64,000 nucleotides of DNA from Isoptericola halotolerans (GCF_003003075.1 NZ_PVTX01000005.1:1-64000), one strand, 5' to 3'; positions 1-8,780 are shown, counted from the first letter of the stretch. Translations and numbers: made by a program. Notes: generated by a model not told the origin, from the letters alone.

Positions 1-357
1 CCGAAAGCCGCCCCCGACCCCACCAACCGAACCGACAGCCACGACCGGCTCCGCCGCGACAAGATCGACAAGACCGGATGCGTCACCCTGCGCATCGCCG
101 GCAAACTCCGACACATCGGCATCGGACGACCCCACGCAGGAACCCACGTCCTGCTGCTCGTCCACGACCACGACGTGCGCATCATCAACGCCGCCACCGG
201 CGAGATCCTGCGCGAGCTCACCATCGAACTCACCCGCGACTACCAGCCACGCGGCACCACCACCACCGACACAAGACAAAGGCCCGAACCCACATTCGTG
301 GGTCCGGGCCTTGCCGATGTCCTGAGACATCACAGTGGTAGCGGGGGCAGGATTTGA
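1..357 (+). CDS. IS481-family transposase, C-terminal fragment (5' end outside window)
   Basis: The reading frame is open from the left edge. Segments such as RLRRDKIDKTG, HIGIGRPHAGTHVLLLVHD and the closing TRDYQPRG resemble the beta-rich C-terminal tail found after the DDE integrase core in actinobacterial IS481 transposases. The DDE core itself would lie outside the window. After RDYQPRG the frame does not stop where the family usually ends. It reads through the hairpin at 279-312 and into the antisense of the tRNA gene, ending at 355-357, so the native 3' end is probably lost or replaced. Codon use is less GC3-biased than in the neighbours (cga, gga, cca, aga and aaa appear), which fits a mobile gene. 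It is likely a remnant or an element inserted beside the tRNA. Whether the complete gene is functional cannot be judged here. Confidence 0.68.
   Translation, partial: PKAAPDPTNRTDSHDRLRRDKIDKTGCVTLRIAGKLRHIGIGRPHAGTHVLLLVHDHDVRIINAATGEILRELTIELTRDYQPRGTTTTDTRQRPEPTFVGPGLADVLRHHSGSGGRI
279..312 (-). terminator. Intrinsic terminator of the initiator tRNA gene
   Basis: A 14-bp stem (279-292 with 299-312, one G-T wobble) has a 6-nt loop. On the minus strand it is followed by TTTGTCTTGT, while the plus strand has only two T residues after it. It therefore terminates the minus-strand tRNA transcript, whose 3' end lies about 24 nt upstream. Confidence 0.8.
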
Positions 358-412
358 ACCTGCGACCTCTGGGTTATGAGCCCAGCGAGCTACCGAGCTG
401 CTCCACCCCGCG
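336..412 (-). tRNA. tRNA-fMet (CAT), initiator
   Basis: A 77-nt cloverleaf includes an encoded CCA. The anticodon is CAT. The anticodon stem carries three consecutive G-C pairs (GGGCTCATAACCC), the hallmark of initiator tRNA. The first base of the acceptor stem is an unpaired C opposite T, also an initiator trait that blocks elongation use. The D arm (GAGCAGCTCGGTAGCTC) and T arm (GCAGGTTCAAATCCTGC) are intact. Its own terminator follows at 279-312, and the IS481 transposase tail is on the opposite strand. Confidence 0.96.
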
Positions 413-462
413 TCGATGTCTGCAACATTACGTCATGGATTCGGTCGAAGTCCAACCGATCC

Positions 463-503
463 GGGCGGATGGGACGCAGGTCACAACTGCGTCCCATCCG
501 CCC
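463..503 (-). terminator. Intrinsic terminator after the UPF0182 gene
   Basis: A perfect 17-bp inverted repeat (463-479 and 487-503) has a 7-nt loop and starts 12 bases after the stop codon of the minus-strand UPF0182 gene. No T-run follows, as is common for actinobacterial terminators. Confidence 0.7.
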
Positions 504-514
504 GGCGCGAGGCA

Positions 515-3500
515 TCAGCCCTCGAGCTCCTCCTCGGCCGCGAGCGCCTGCTCGAGCGCCGTCTGGAGCCGCTCCTGCGCCTCGCCGTACGCAGTCCAGT
601 CGCCGCTCTGCAGCGCCTCCTGGCTGTCCGTGAGCGCCTGGTTGGCGTCCGCCAGCGCGGCGTTCAGGCGAGCCTGCGCGTCGCCCGCCGGCGCGGCGGG
701 CTCCTCCGTCGGCTCGGCCGGCTCGGTGGTCTCGGTCGGCTCCGGCTCGGCCGTGGGCTCCGCCGCAGGATCCGTGACCTCGTCCGTCGGGACGTCCGTC
801 GGCACGTCGGTCTCGGCCTCGTCGGCGTCACCGGCCTGTGCACCGGAGTCACCGCCGAACACCTGGTCCAGGGCCTCGTCCAGCGTCTCGGCGTAGCCCG
901 TCTGGTCACCGAACGCCACCAGCACTCGCCGCAGCAGCGGGAACTGCGTCCCCTCCGCCGACTGGATGTAGACCGGCTGCACGTACAGCAGGCCGCCACC
1001 CACGGGCAGCGTCAGCTGGTTGCCGCGCACCACCTCGGAGTCGCCGCGGCCCAGGATGTTGAGCTGCTCGGAGATCGTCGGGTTGGAGTTGAAGTTGTTC
1101 TGCACCTGACCCGGCCCCGGGACCGTCGAGTCCCGTGGCAGCTCGAGGAGCCTCAGCGTGCCGTACCCCTCGGCGACCTCGCCCGCCGTCGACCCCGCAT
1201 CGGCGTCGGCGGCCAGGTAGCCCGTGAGGATCTCCCGGTCGGTGATCCCGCCGGGGATGAAGGTGCTCGTCAGGGAGAACGACGACTCCTCCTGCTCCGG
1301 CATCTTCAGCGTCAGGTAGTACGGGGGCTGCTTCGACGCCGCCGCCTCGGACGACGCGACCGGGTCGTCCGGGGTCACCCACTCGTCCGAGCCGGAGAAC
1401 AGCTGGACCGCGTCGGTGACGTGGTAGCGCTCGAGGAGGGTGCGCTGGACCTTGAAGAAGTCCTCCGGGTAGCGCACGTGCGACATCAGGTCGCCCGAGA
1501 TCTCCTCCATCGGCCGCAGCGAGTCCGGGAACACCTGGCTCCACGCCTTGAGCAGCGGGTCCTCGGCGTCCCAGGCGTAGAGCGTGACCGTGCCGTCGTA
1601 CGCGTCGACCGTCGCCTTGACCGAGTTGCGGATGTAGTTGACCTCGGGAGGCAGGTCCACGGGAACGCCCTGGGCGGCCAGGGTGAGGGAGTCCGTGGTC
1701 GCCTCCTGCATCGGCGCGGACGTCGAGTAGGGGTAGGCGTCCGTGGTCGTGTAGGCGTCCACGATCCACTTCACTCGACCGTCGACGACCGCGGGGTAGA
1801 CCTTGTTGTCCAGGGTGAGCCACGGCGCGACCTTGGCCACGCGCTCCTGCGGGTCGCGGTCGTAGAGGATCTGCGACTCCTCGGTGACACGGTCGGAGAA
1901 GAAGATCTGCTCGTCGCCGAACTTCAGGGCGTAGAGCAGCTTCTCCAGGAACGTCCCGATCTCCGGGCCGGCCGAGGTCTCGTCGGTCGGGAACTCGTAG
2001 AGCACCTGGCGGCCGCCCTCGTCGTCCGCCTGGTAGTCCAGCTCCCAGCCGTCGGTGTTCTCCGGGGCCCCCACGATGGAGTACTCCGGCGCCTCCGGGC
2101 TGAAGTAGATCCGCGGCTCGTAGCCGTCCGAGAACATCTCGGTCAGCGCGCCCTCGGTGGGGATCCCGCCCTCGAAGAAGGCGGGCTGGCCGTCCGGGCC
2201 GGGCTGGTTGCCGTAGGCCGCGACCACGCCGAAGCCGTGCGTGTACACCGTGTGGTCGTTGATCCAGTTGCGGTCGGCGAGCCCGTCCAGGTTCAGCTCG
2301 CGCACCGCGATCACGGTGTCGCGGGACTCGCCGTCGATGTCGTACCGGTCCACGGACAGGTTCTCCGTGAAGTTGTAGAACTGCTTGTTCTGCTGGAGCT
2401 GGCGGAACGACGGGCTGACGACCTGCGGGTCCAGCAGGCGCACCGACGCCGTCGTCTCGGCGTCGTCCCGGAGCTGGCCCTCGGCCGCCTCCGTGGTCGC
2501 GTCGTACTGCTCGGACTGGACGTCGTCGATCGCGAACGCGTCGAGCGTGGCGTCGATGTTGCGCTGGATGTAGGGGGCCTCGAGGGACTGGGCGTTCGGG
2601 TCCACCTGGAAGCGCTGGACGATCGACGGGTAGATGCCGCCGATCGCGATCGCCGAGACGACCATCAGGCCGACACCGATCGCGGGCAGGCGCCACGTGT
2701 CGCGGAACGCCGCCACCACGAAGAGGGCGGCGACCAGCACGGCCACGCCCATCAGGATCTCCTTGGAGGGGATCACGGCGTGCACGTCGGTGTACGAGGC
2801 GCCGTCGTAGCGCTCGTTGGAGTTGGTCAGGATGCTGTAACGGTCGAGCCAGTAGTTCGCGCCGATGAGCAGCATCAGCACGGCGCCGAGCACCGCCAAA
2901 TGGATGCGGGCCGCCGTCGTGGTCCGGGGCGTCCCGGCCGGCAGCGAACCGATCCGCAGGCCGCCGTAGAGGTAGTGGGTCACCACCGCGGCGATGGCCG
3001 AGATGACCACGACCGCCATGAGGAAGCTGACGGCGAAACGCACCACCGGGAGCGTGAAGACGTAGAACCCGATGTCGATGCCGAACTCGGGGTCGGTCTC
3101 ACCGAAGGACTGGCCGTTCAGGGCGAGCATCACGGTGCGCCACTGCGACGACGCCGCGACGCCCGCGAAGAAGCCGATCACCACCGGCGCGGCGTACGTG
3201 ACGAGCTTGCGCAGCGGCTCCACGGCCTCGCGGTACTGGTCGAGCGTGGCCTGCTCCGGTGTCGACGGCGCGTAGACCGGTCGCGACCGGTAGCCGATCG
3301 TGAACGAGCTGTAGACGGCCGCGCCCATGAGCAGGAAGGCGACCAGGAACAGCACGACCCGGGCGATCCACTGCGTCCACACCACGTTGGCGTAGCCGAC
3401 CTGCGTGAACCACAGGACCTCGGTCCAGAAGGTCGCCAGGAAGATGAGGGCGGCGACGAGGACCGCCAGGATCACGACCGTGATCAGCAGCGGGCTCCGA

Positions 3501-3550
3501 CGCCTCGCTGCTGGCGGTCCGTCCGGTCGTCGGGGTGGGGCGAAGGACAC
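515..3550 (-). CDS. UPF0182 family large membrane protein
   Basis: A 1011-residue protein of the UPF0182 (COG1615) family, like M. tuberculosis Rv3193c; the molecular function is unknown. About seven hydrophobic segments lie in the first 310 residues (roughly 20-40, 62-82, 112-131, 165-190, 213-233, 265-285 and 290-310). A large hydrophilic domain of about 590 residues follows and is expected outside the membrane. After it comes a low-complexity tail rich in Glu, Pro and Thr (about 905-955) and a short Ala/Gln/Glu helical end. The GTG start follows a weak GAGG. The gene lies directly downstream, on the same strand, of the Lon/PDZ protease gene (144-bp gap). The acidic Pro-rich tail may span the cell wall, but that is only inference. 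Confidence 0.9.
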   Translation of the reverse strand: MSFAPPRRPDGPPAARRRSPLLITVVILAVLVAALIFLATFWTEVLWFTQVGYANVVWTQWIARVVLFLVAFLLMGAAVYSSFTIGYRSRPVYAPSTPEQATLDQYREAVEPLRKLVTYAAPVVIGFFAGVAASSQWRTVMLALNGQSFGETDPEFGIDIGFYVFTLPVVRFAVSFLMAVVVISAIAAVVTHYLYGGLRIGSLPAGTPRTTTAARIHLAVLGAVLMLLIGANYWLDRYSILTNSNERYDGASYTDVHAVIPSKEILMGVAVLVAALFVVAAFRDTWRLPAIGVGLMVVSAIAIGGIYPSIVQRFQVDPNAQSLEAPYIQRNIDATLDAFAIDDVQSEQYDATTEAAEGQLRDDAETTASVRLLDPQVVSPSFRQLQQNKQFYNFTENLSVDRYDIDGESRDTVIAVRELNLDGLADRNWINDHTVYTHGFGVVAAYGNQPGPDGQPAFFEGGIPTEGALTEMFSDGYEPRIYFSPEAPEYSIVGAPENTDGWELDYQADDEGGRQVLYEFPTDETSAGPEIGTFLEKLLYALKFGDEQIFFSDRVTEESQILYDRDPQERVAKVAPWLTLDNKVYPAVVDGRVKWIVDAYTTTDAYPYSTSAPMQEATTDSLTLAAQGVPVDLPPEVNYIRNSVKATVDAYDGTVTLYAWDAEDPLLKAWSQVFPDSLRPMEEISGDLMSHVRYPEDFFKVQRTLLERYHVTDAVQLFSGSDEWVTPDDPVASSEAAASKQPPYYLTLKMPEQEESSFSLTSTFIPGGITDREILTGYLAADADAGSTAGEVAEGYGTLRLLELPRDSTVPGPGQVQNNFNSNPTISEQLNILGRGDSEVVRGNQLTLPVGGGLLYVQPVYIQSAEGTQFPLLRRVLVAFGDQTGYAETLDEALDQVFGGDSGAQAGDADEAETDVPTDVPTDEVTDPAAEPTAEPEPTETTEPAEPTEEPAAPAGDAQARLNAALADANQALTDSQEALQSGDWTAYGEAQERLQTALEQALAAEEELEG

Positions 3551-3694
3551 GGTGCGGGCACCTCATTCGTGCTCGGGACGGGACACGTGCAGGCACGCAG
3601 GGACGTCAGGACAACGTTCGAACGTCTGCCCAGGTTCCCACGATTCCGACACACGGGGGCACCCGAGCCCTCACGAACCGGTCACGATCCCGCG

Positions 3695-4891
3695 TCAGGA
3701 GCAGCGCGGCAGGTCCTGCCCCTCGCCGGCGCCGATCGCCTCCATCGCCGCCCGCGCCTCGGCGAGCGTGCTGACCGACACCACCTCGAGACCCTCGGGC
3801 TCCTGGCCGACCACCTCGGGACAGTTGTCCGCCGGGGCGAGGAACCACTCGGCGCCGTCGCGCTGCGCGCCGTACATCTTCTGGCCGATGCCGCCGATGG
3901 GGCCCACCCGCCCGTCGACGTCCATGGTGCCCGTCCCGGCGACGACCGCCCCGGCCAGCTCGTCCTCCGGCGTCATGAGGTCCACGATGCCCAGGGCGAA
4001 CATGGTGCCCGCGCTCGGCCCGCCGATGTCCTCGATCTGGATCGTGACGTCCACCGGGAAGTCGTAGACCGGGTCGATGAGCACGCCGAGGAGCGCACGG
4101 CCGTCGCCCTCCCCCGTCGTGACCGTCAGGTCGACCGGCTCGCCCGCCCGCTCCACGCCGAGGACGACGTCGTCGCCCGGGGTGACGTCGTCGAGCACGG
4201 CGAGCAGCTCCGGATAGCTCTCCAGGGGCTCACCGTCCATCGACACGATGACGTCGTCGGGCTCGACCACGCCCTCCGCGCCCGTGCCCTCCGCGGCGGC
4301 CACGACCGTCATGGTGGTCGGCACCTCGTACCCGAGCTCCGTGAGGGCGGCCACGGTCGCGGACTCCTGCGAGCTGATCATCTGGGCCTGGCCCTGCTCC
4401 TGCTGCTCCTCGGGCGTGACCGGCTCGGGGAAGATGAGCTCCACCGGCTGCACCGAGCGCTCGACCGACGACCAGCCCCACAGGACGTCGCCCATCAGCA
4501 CGTCGCCACCGGGCCCGCCGTACACCGAGACCGTGGTGAGGCGCAGCTCGCCCGAGGCCGGGTACGTCTCGGCACCGGAGATCTCGATCAACGGCATCTC
4601 CGTCGCGCTCTGCCCGGCGCCCTGCTCCTGCACGCCCAGGGTGTCCTCCGTCGGCCCCGGGGTGCGGACCGCGTAGGGCGTCGGCAGCACGAGGAGCACC
4701 GCGGCGACGACGGCGGTCACCAGCAACGACACGACCAGCGTCACCGAGCGGCGGGACGTCGGGCGGTGCCGGATCCGGGGGTCGTGGCCGTCCGCGTCGT
4801 CCGTGCCCGCCACGGCGCGGTCCTCGGGCAGCGGGTGCGCCTGGGCGTGCCCGTACAGCTCGGCCGGATGATGGCTGCGATCGAAGCTCAC
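3695..4891 (-). CDS. PDZ domain, Lon-like (S16) membrane-anchored serine protease
   Basis: A 398-residue protein of the YlbL/Rv3194c type. A cytoplasmic N-terminus of about 47 residues is followed by one membrane segment (about 48-70). A PDZ-like region follows at about 190-260 (PDDVIVSMDGEPLESYPELL). The C-terminal domain is a Lon-type protease. The nucleophile is Ser293 in the motif GGPSAGT, and the partner Lys338 sits in GGIGQK, which together form the Ser-Lys dyad of family S16. The active domain should face outside. The GTG at 4891 was chosen because it gives the family's short basic N-terminus. The same frame stays open much further upstream, but there it is antisense to the DUF2342 gene. 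The gene is divergent from DUF2342 and upstream of UPF0182. Substrates are unknown. Confidence 0.87.
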   Translation of the reverse strand: MSFDRSHHPAELYGHAQAHPLPEDRAVAGTDDADGHDPRIRHRPTSRRSVTLVVSLLVTAVVAAVLLVLPTPYAVRTPGPTEDTLGVQEQGAGQSATEMPLIEISGAETYPASGELRLTTVSVYGGPGGDVLMGDVLWGWSSVERSVQPVELIFPEPVTPEEQQEQGQAQMISSQESATVAALTELGYEVPTTMTVVAAAEGTGAEGVVEPDDVIVSMDGEPLESYPELLAVLDDVTPGDDVVLGVERAGEPVDLTVTTGEGDGRALLGVLIDPVYDFPVDVTIQIEDIGGPSAGTMFALGIVDLMTPEDELAGAVVAGTGTMDVDGRVGPIGGIGQKMYGAQRDGAEWFLAPADNCPEVVGQEPEGLEVVSVSTLAEARAAMEAIGAGEGQDLPRCS

Positions 4892-5026
4892 CGGCCCATC
4901 ATCGCCGATCCACGGGCGACCGGTGCGCCGTGAGCGAACGACGGAACTCGGCACCGCGCGTCGTCGTCGGTCATGGATACCGTGAGCGTGCGGTGGATGC
5001 CGCACCGGAAGGAGCCGAGGACTGCG

Positions 5027-6496
5027 ATGAGCGACCTGCCCGACGACCCCGACGAGCGCGAGCGCGCGCTGCGTGACGCCCTGCACGGCATCTTCGGCGA
5101 GCGGACCGACGAGGTGCTCGGCCAGATGCGCTCCCAGGGCCTCGACCCGGCCGCGCTGATGGGCGGGGTCGCCCCCGACCCCGCCACCATGCAGCACCTC
5201 ATGGACCAGCTCCAGCGCCTGTTCACCTCCGGCGAGGGACCGGTGAACACCCAGGTGGCGCACGACCTGGCCCGCCAGGTCGCGGTGGCCGAGGGAGACC
5301 CGTCGCTGACCGGTGCCCAGGGCCGGTCGGCGCAGGAGGCCCTCAGCGTGGCGGAGCTGTGGCTCGACGCCGCGACCGACCTTCCGCCGTCGGGCGGGCC
5401 GGCCCGCGCCTGGAGCCGCAGCGAGTGGGTCGAGGCGACGCTGCCGGCTTGGCAGCAGCTCGTCGCACCCGTGGCGGCCTCGGCGGCCGACGCCCTCGCC
5501 ACCGTGCTCGGTGACCAGGTCGGCGACGGCGACATGTCCGGCCTCGATCTGCCCGGGATGCCGGTGTTCCCCGGCGGGAGCCTGGGCGACCTGGACCCGG
5601 CGACCATGATGCGCAGCCTCGGGTCGGCGGTCTACGGCATGCAGGTCGGCCAGGCCGCGGGCACCCTGTCCCGCGAGGTCTTCGGCGCGACGGACGTGGG
5701 CGTGCCGCTGCTCTCGGAGCCCGCCACCGTGCTGGTCCCGACGAACGTGCGTGCCTTCGCCGACGGCCTCGACTCGCCGTTCGACGAGGTCCAGCTGTAC
5801 ATGGCGGTGCGCGAGGCCGCCCACGCCCGGCTGTTCGTGCACGTGCCGTGGCTGCGGGCACACCTGCACGCTCTCGTCGAGCAGTACGCCCGTGGCATCA
5901 CGATCGACCTCGACGCCCTCGAGGCGCAGGTCCGCGACATCGACATGGCCGACCCGGAGTCGCTGCGCGGCGCCCTGTCGGGGGACGTCTTCGGCCTGCA
6001 CAACACCGCCGAGCAGCAGGCGACGCTGCTGCGCCTGGAGACGGCCCTGGCGCTCGTCGAGGGCTGGGTCTCCGAGGTCGCCGCCACCGCGTCCCTGCCG
6101 CACCTGCCGCACTCGGTGCCGCTGCGCGAGATGATCCGCCGGCGCCGGGCCGCCGGAGGCCCCGCCGAGCAGACGTTCAAGTCGCTCGTGGGCCTCGAGC
6201 TGCGGCCCCGTCGCTCGCGCGACGCCGCGGCGCTGTTCGCCCACCTGCTCGCGACCGGCGGCCCGGAGGCGCGCGACGCGGTCTGGGACCACCCGGACCT
6301 GCTGCCCGGCACCGAGGACCTGGACGACCCGCCGGGCTACGCCGCGCGCCGGGCCGCCCAGGCGGACGAGCAGGCGGACGTGGACGCCGCGCTCGCCCAG
6401 ATCTTCTCGGAGTCGACCGAGAGCGAAGAGCCCGGGGACGCCTCGCCGGGCGAGGAGCCCGGGACGGACGAGGGTGCGCCCGGCGACGGGAGGTAG
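5027..6496 (+). CDS. DUF2342 zinc-dependent metalloprotease-like protein
   Basis: A 489-residue protein of the DUF2342 family (TIGR03624-type putative hydrolase, Rv3195-like). The family is often annotated as a zinc-dependent metalloprotease, but no activity is established. The recognisable core is REAAHARLFVHVPWLRAHL at about residues 260-280, with its spaced His residues. It is preceded by a Gly-rich stretch (SLGSAVYGMQVGQAAGTLS). The last 50 residues are acidic and low complexity. The start is ATG 5027, with GAGG at 5017-5020; an upstream in-frame ATG at 4973 has less support. The gene stands divergent from the Lon/PDZ gene and convergent with the DUF45 peptidase gene, with only 9 bp between stops. 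Confidence 0.85.
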   Translation: MSDLPDDPDERERALRDALHGIFGERTDEVLGQMRSQGLDPAALMGGVAPDPATMQHLMDQLQRLFTSGEGPVNTQVAHDLARQVAVAEGDPSLTGAQGRSAQEALSVAELWLDAATDLPPSGGPARAWSRSEWVEATLPAWQQLVAPVAASAADALATVLGDQVGDGDMSGLDLPGMPVFPGGSLGDLDPATMMRSLGSAVYGMQVGQAAGTLSREVFGATDVGVPLLSEPATVLVPTNVRAFADGLDSPFDEVQLYMAVREAAHARLFVHVPWLRAHLHALVEQYARGITIDLDALEAQVRDIDMADPESLRGALSGDVFGLHNTAEQQATLLRLETALALVEGWVSEVAATASLPHLPHSVPLREMIRRRRAAGGPAEQTFKSLVGLELRPRRSRDAAALFAHLLATGGPEARDAVWDHPDLLPGTEDLDDPPGYAARRAAQADEQADVDAALAQIFSESTESEEPGDASPGEEPGTDEGAPGDGR

Positions 6497-6505
6497 CCGG
6501 GTCCG

Positions 6506-7054
6506 TCAGGTGGCGGACGAACCGGAGTCGGCGTCGTCGTCCCGCGAGCCGTCGGTGGTGAACGCCACGCCCTCGAGGAACCCGCGCGCCCGGTCGGTGC
6601 GCGGGTAGGCCTCGAGCAGCCGCCAGAAGTCAGGCCCGTGGCCGGCGTGCAGCAGGTGCGCGAGCTCGTGCAGCAGCACGTAGTCGATGACCCACTCGGG
6701 CATGCCCTGCAAGCGGGTGGAGAGCCGGATCGAGCCGTCCACCAGCGTGCACGAGCCCCAGCGACGCTCCTGGTTGGTGACCCACCGCACGCTCGTCGCG
6801 TGCGCGCGGCCGTCGAGGTACTTGTCGGACAGCTCGCGCGCCCGGTCCACGAGCTCCTCGTCCGACGGGCGGCGGCGACGTTCCTTGTCCTCGAGGCGCG
6901 CCACCATCTTCTCGACCCACTCGCGCTCCTGGGCACGCGAGAAGCGCGCGGGGATGGCCACGACGGTGCGGTCACCGTCGCGGTACGCGCTGACCGTCGC
7001 GGTCCGACGACGGCTCCGCCGGACCTCGACGGTCGGCATGGTGTCGTGGGCCAC
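6506..7054 (-). CDS. YgjP/DUF45-family metallopeptidase (SprT-like zincin)
   Basis: A 182-residue protein with a classic zincin site: HELAH (H129, E130, H133) followed by HGPDFW with H139 as third ligand, as in the YgjP/M48-like DUF45 family. The segment ERRWGSCT just before it is the other conserved block of this family. The N-terminal half is basic and possibly helical. No signal peptide is visible, so it is cytosolic. The GTG at 7054 is preferred to ATG 7039. A promoter-like TATGGT (7061-7066) ends 6 nt upstream of the GTG, the spacing of a leaderless mRNA. The gene is divergent from the ThiF-like gene. The physiological substrate is unknown. Confidence 0.85.
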   Translation of the reverse strand: MAHDTMPTVEVRRSRRRTATVSAYRDGDRTVVAIPARFSRAQEREWVEKMVARLEDKERRRRPSDEELVDRARELSDKYLDGRAHATSVRWVTNQERRWGSCTLVDGSIRLSTRLQGMPEWVIDYVLLHELAHLLHAGHGPDFWRLLEAYPRTDRARGFLEGVAFTTDGSRDDDADSGSSAT

Positions 7055-7180
7055 ACCATGACCATACCGGGATTGCGTCAAGGGCATGTCGGGACACTCC
7101 GACGGCCCAGTTCGCAGGCCTTTCCACAGCCCTGTGGACGGCGTCGGCGCGGCCAGGTGCGGCCGTGTCATCGTGCCGCC

Positions 7181-8236
7181 ATGGCGTCCTCGAGCACGTC
7201 CCCCGAACCGGCTGCTCTCCGGCTGCGCCCCGGCGCGCCGGTGCTCGGCCGCGGCCCGGGCGAGGTCCAGCTCGGTACCGACAGCCGCTGGTCGCTGGTG
7301 CTGTCCGGCCTCGCCGACGCCGAGACGCGCTGGCTCACGGCGTCGGCCACGACGCAGCACGCCTCCCTCGAACGCACCGCGGCGCGGCACCGCGTCGACG
7401 ACGAGCGCCGTCGCGAGATCGGGACGCTCCTCGCCGACTGCGGGTTCCTCGTGCCGTCGCCGCGACGCACGCCCGACGTGCTCGCCACGGCCGGGGGCGC
7501 CGCGGACGCCCCGGTCCTCGGCGCCCTGCTGCCCGACGGCGGAGGCATGGTCACGCTCGCCCGGCGAGCCGTGCGGAGGGTGGGTGTGAGCGGGCTGGGC
7601 CGGATCGGCGCGATGCTCGCCGCCCATCTGGCCACCGCAGGCGTCGGCACGCTCGTGCTCGACGACGACTCGCCCGTCCAGGTGACCGATCTCGGGACCG
7701 GCACCTACCGCCAGACCGACGTCGGCCACCGGCGCGCTGCACGGCTCGAGGCGGCGCTGGGGGCCAGGTACCCGCGCACGGCGTGGGCCCGGACCTGGCA
7801 CGCGGACGCCCTGCCCGACGTCGTCGTGGCGGTGTGCGACCGCGTCGTCCGCCCCGAGACGTTCACGCTCCTCATGAGCGCCGGCATCCCCCACCTGCCG
7901 GTCGTCGTCGGGGAGGCCGACGTCACGCTGGGCCCCTTCGTCCTGCCGGGGAGCACCGCGTGCACGGCCTGCTGGCACCGGCACGCCACCGACGCCGACG
8001 AGCGCTGGCCGGAGCTGGTCGACCAGCTCGCGGACCTCCCCGCGGCCCCCGGCCAGGAGACGGTGCTGTCCGTCACGGCGGCCGCCCTCGCGGCAGGTCA
8101 GGTGCTGGCCCACCTCGACGGCACCCGGCCGGCGACCGCCGGCGCCGTGCTGGAGGTGACGCTGCCCGAGGCGGTCGCACGCACCCGGCCGGTCGAGGCG
8201 CACCCGGCCTGCCCCTGCACCGTCCCGCCGAGGTAG
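7181..8236 (+). CDS. ThiF/E1-like (ubiquitin-activating-type) protein, function unknown
   Basis: A 351-residue protein. The first 120 residues have no clear family. The second half is a Rossmann fold like ThiF/MoeB/E1 adenylyltransferases: nucleotide loop GLGRIG at 138-143 and beta-strand acidic end LVLDDDSPV near 158-165. DLGTGTYRQTDVG at 170-182 replaces the usual N-L-x-R-Q region. Four cysteines (C261, C264 and C344, C346) are spaced like the structural zinc site of E1-like enzymes, although the second pair is CxC rather than CxxC. The usual catalytic Arg/Asn set is not obvious, so substrate activation may be lost or altered. It sits between the DUF45 peptidase and whiB7 and is convergent with whiB7. 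No sulfur carrier or precursor peptide gene is adjacent. Confidence 0.7.
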   Translation: MASSSTSPEPAALRLRPGAPVLGRGPGEVQLGTDSRWSLVLSGLADAETRWLTASATTQHASLERTAARHRVDDERRREIGTLLADCGFLVPSPRRTPDVLATAGGAADAPVLGALLPDGGGMVTLARRAVRRVGVSGLGRIGAMLAAHLATAGVGTLVLDDDSPVQVTDLGTGTYRQTDVGHRRAARLEAALGARYPRTAWARTWHADALPDVVVAVCDRVVRPETFTLLMSAGIPHLPVVVGEADVTLGPFVLPGSTACTACWHRHATDADERWPELVDQLADLPAAPGQETVLSVTAAALAAGQVLAHLDGTRPATAGAVLEVTLPEAVARTRPVEAHPACPCTVPPR

Positions 8237-8238
8237 CA

Positions 8239-8273
8239 CGATGCCCCACGAGGTAGCACCTCGTGGGGCATCG
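8239..8273. terminator. Bidirectional terminator between the ThiF-like gene and whiB7
   Basis: A perfect 15-bp inverted repeat (8239-8253 and 8259-8273) with a 5-nt loop (tagca) lies between two convergent stop codons (8236 and 8282). It can serve both strands. Confidence 0.75.
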
Positions 8274-8281
8274 ATCGATGG

Positions 8282-8653
8282 TCAGGCCGCGGCCTGGTCG
8301 GTCTTGCGGGGACGGCCACGACCCCGCTTGCGGGCGACGACGACGCCGTCGACGAAGACCTCGCCGCCCCAGACGCCCCAGGGCTCCGAGCGCTCGAGAG
8401 CACCGGCCAGGCAGCCGGACTGCAGCGGGCAGGCACGGCAGAGCGCCTTGGCACGCTCCACCTGGTCGGTGTGCTCGGCGAACCAGAGCTCGGGGTCGTT
8501 GGTGCGGCAGGGCAGGAGGGCCGCGAACTGTCGCTCGAGCTCGGCCGCCTCCTCGGGGGTCTGTGCCACCGGTTGGTGGGGGGTCCAGCGACTGGTGCCA
8601 CCGGCGGGGGCAGCGTCGAGCAGCCGCTCGTCCAACAGCTGTGCGAGACGCAC
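8282..8653 (-). CDS. whiB7: WhiB7 transcriptional regulator of intrinsic antibiotic resistance
   Basis: A 123-residue Wbl protein. Four cysteines (C49, C72, C75 and C81; pattern C-x22-C-x2-C-x5-C) bind a 4Fe-4S cluster. GVWGGE at 93-98 is the Wbl turn that contacts SigA. The basic C-terminus KRGRGRPRK (109-117) is an AT-hook, which distinguishes WhiB7 (WblC) from other Wbl proteins. WhiB7 binds the housekeeping sigma factor and activates promoters with an AT-rich stretch just upstream of -35, inducing ribosome protection, efflux and modification genes under translational stress. The GTG start has a good Shine-Dalgarno (GGAGGAA). The location beside uvrD2 is conserved. About 400 nt of leader precede it (see 8819-8989 and the hairpin at 8781-8811). 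Confidence 0.95.
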   Translation of the reverse strand: MRLAQLLDERLLDAAPAGGTSRWTPHQPVAQTPEEAAELERQFAALLPCRTNDPELWFAEHTDQVERAKALCRACPLQSGCLAGALERSEPWGVWGGEVFVDGVVVARKRGRGRPRKTDQAAA

Positions 8654-8780
8654 GATGTTCCTCCGTCAGGTCCTGGGTGTGGTGTGAACGTCGGTGTTCA
8701 GGACCTGCGGACGGCCCTCTGGTGTCAGAGGGACGGATCGTCCGGCCGATGAGGGCCGATTCCCGGTGGGGAAAAGACGA

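Noticed and set aside
906-2696. A 596-codon minus-strand frame inside UPF0182.
   Set aside because: Shifted frame of the true gene; Arg/Gly/Pro-rich with no domain.
416-4933. A 1505-codon open frame on the plus strand opposite UPF0182 and the Lon/PDZ gene.
   Set aside because: It is antisense to two recognisable genes; the product is Arg/Leu/Val/Gly-rich low-complexity sequence typical of GC-rich antisense frames.
4892-6292. Upstream extension of the Lon/PDZ frame by about 460 codons.
   Set aside because: The extension is antisense to DUF2342; the real protein starts at the GTG at 4891 before the membrane segment.
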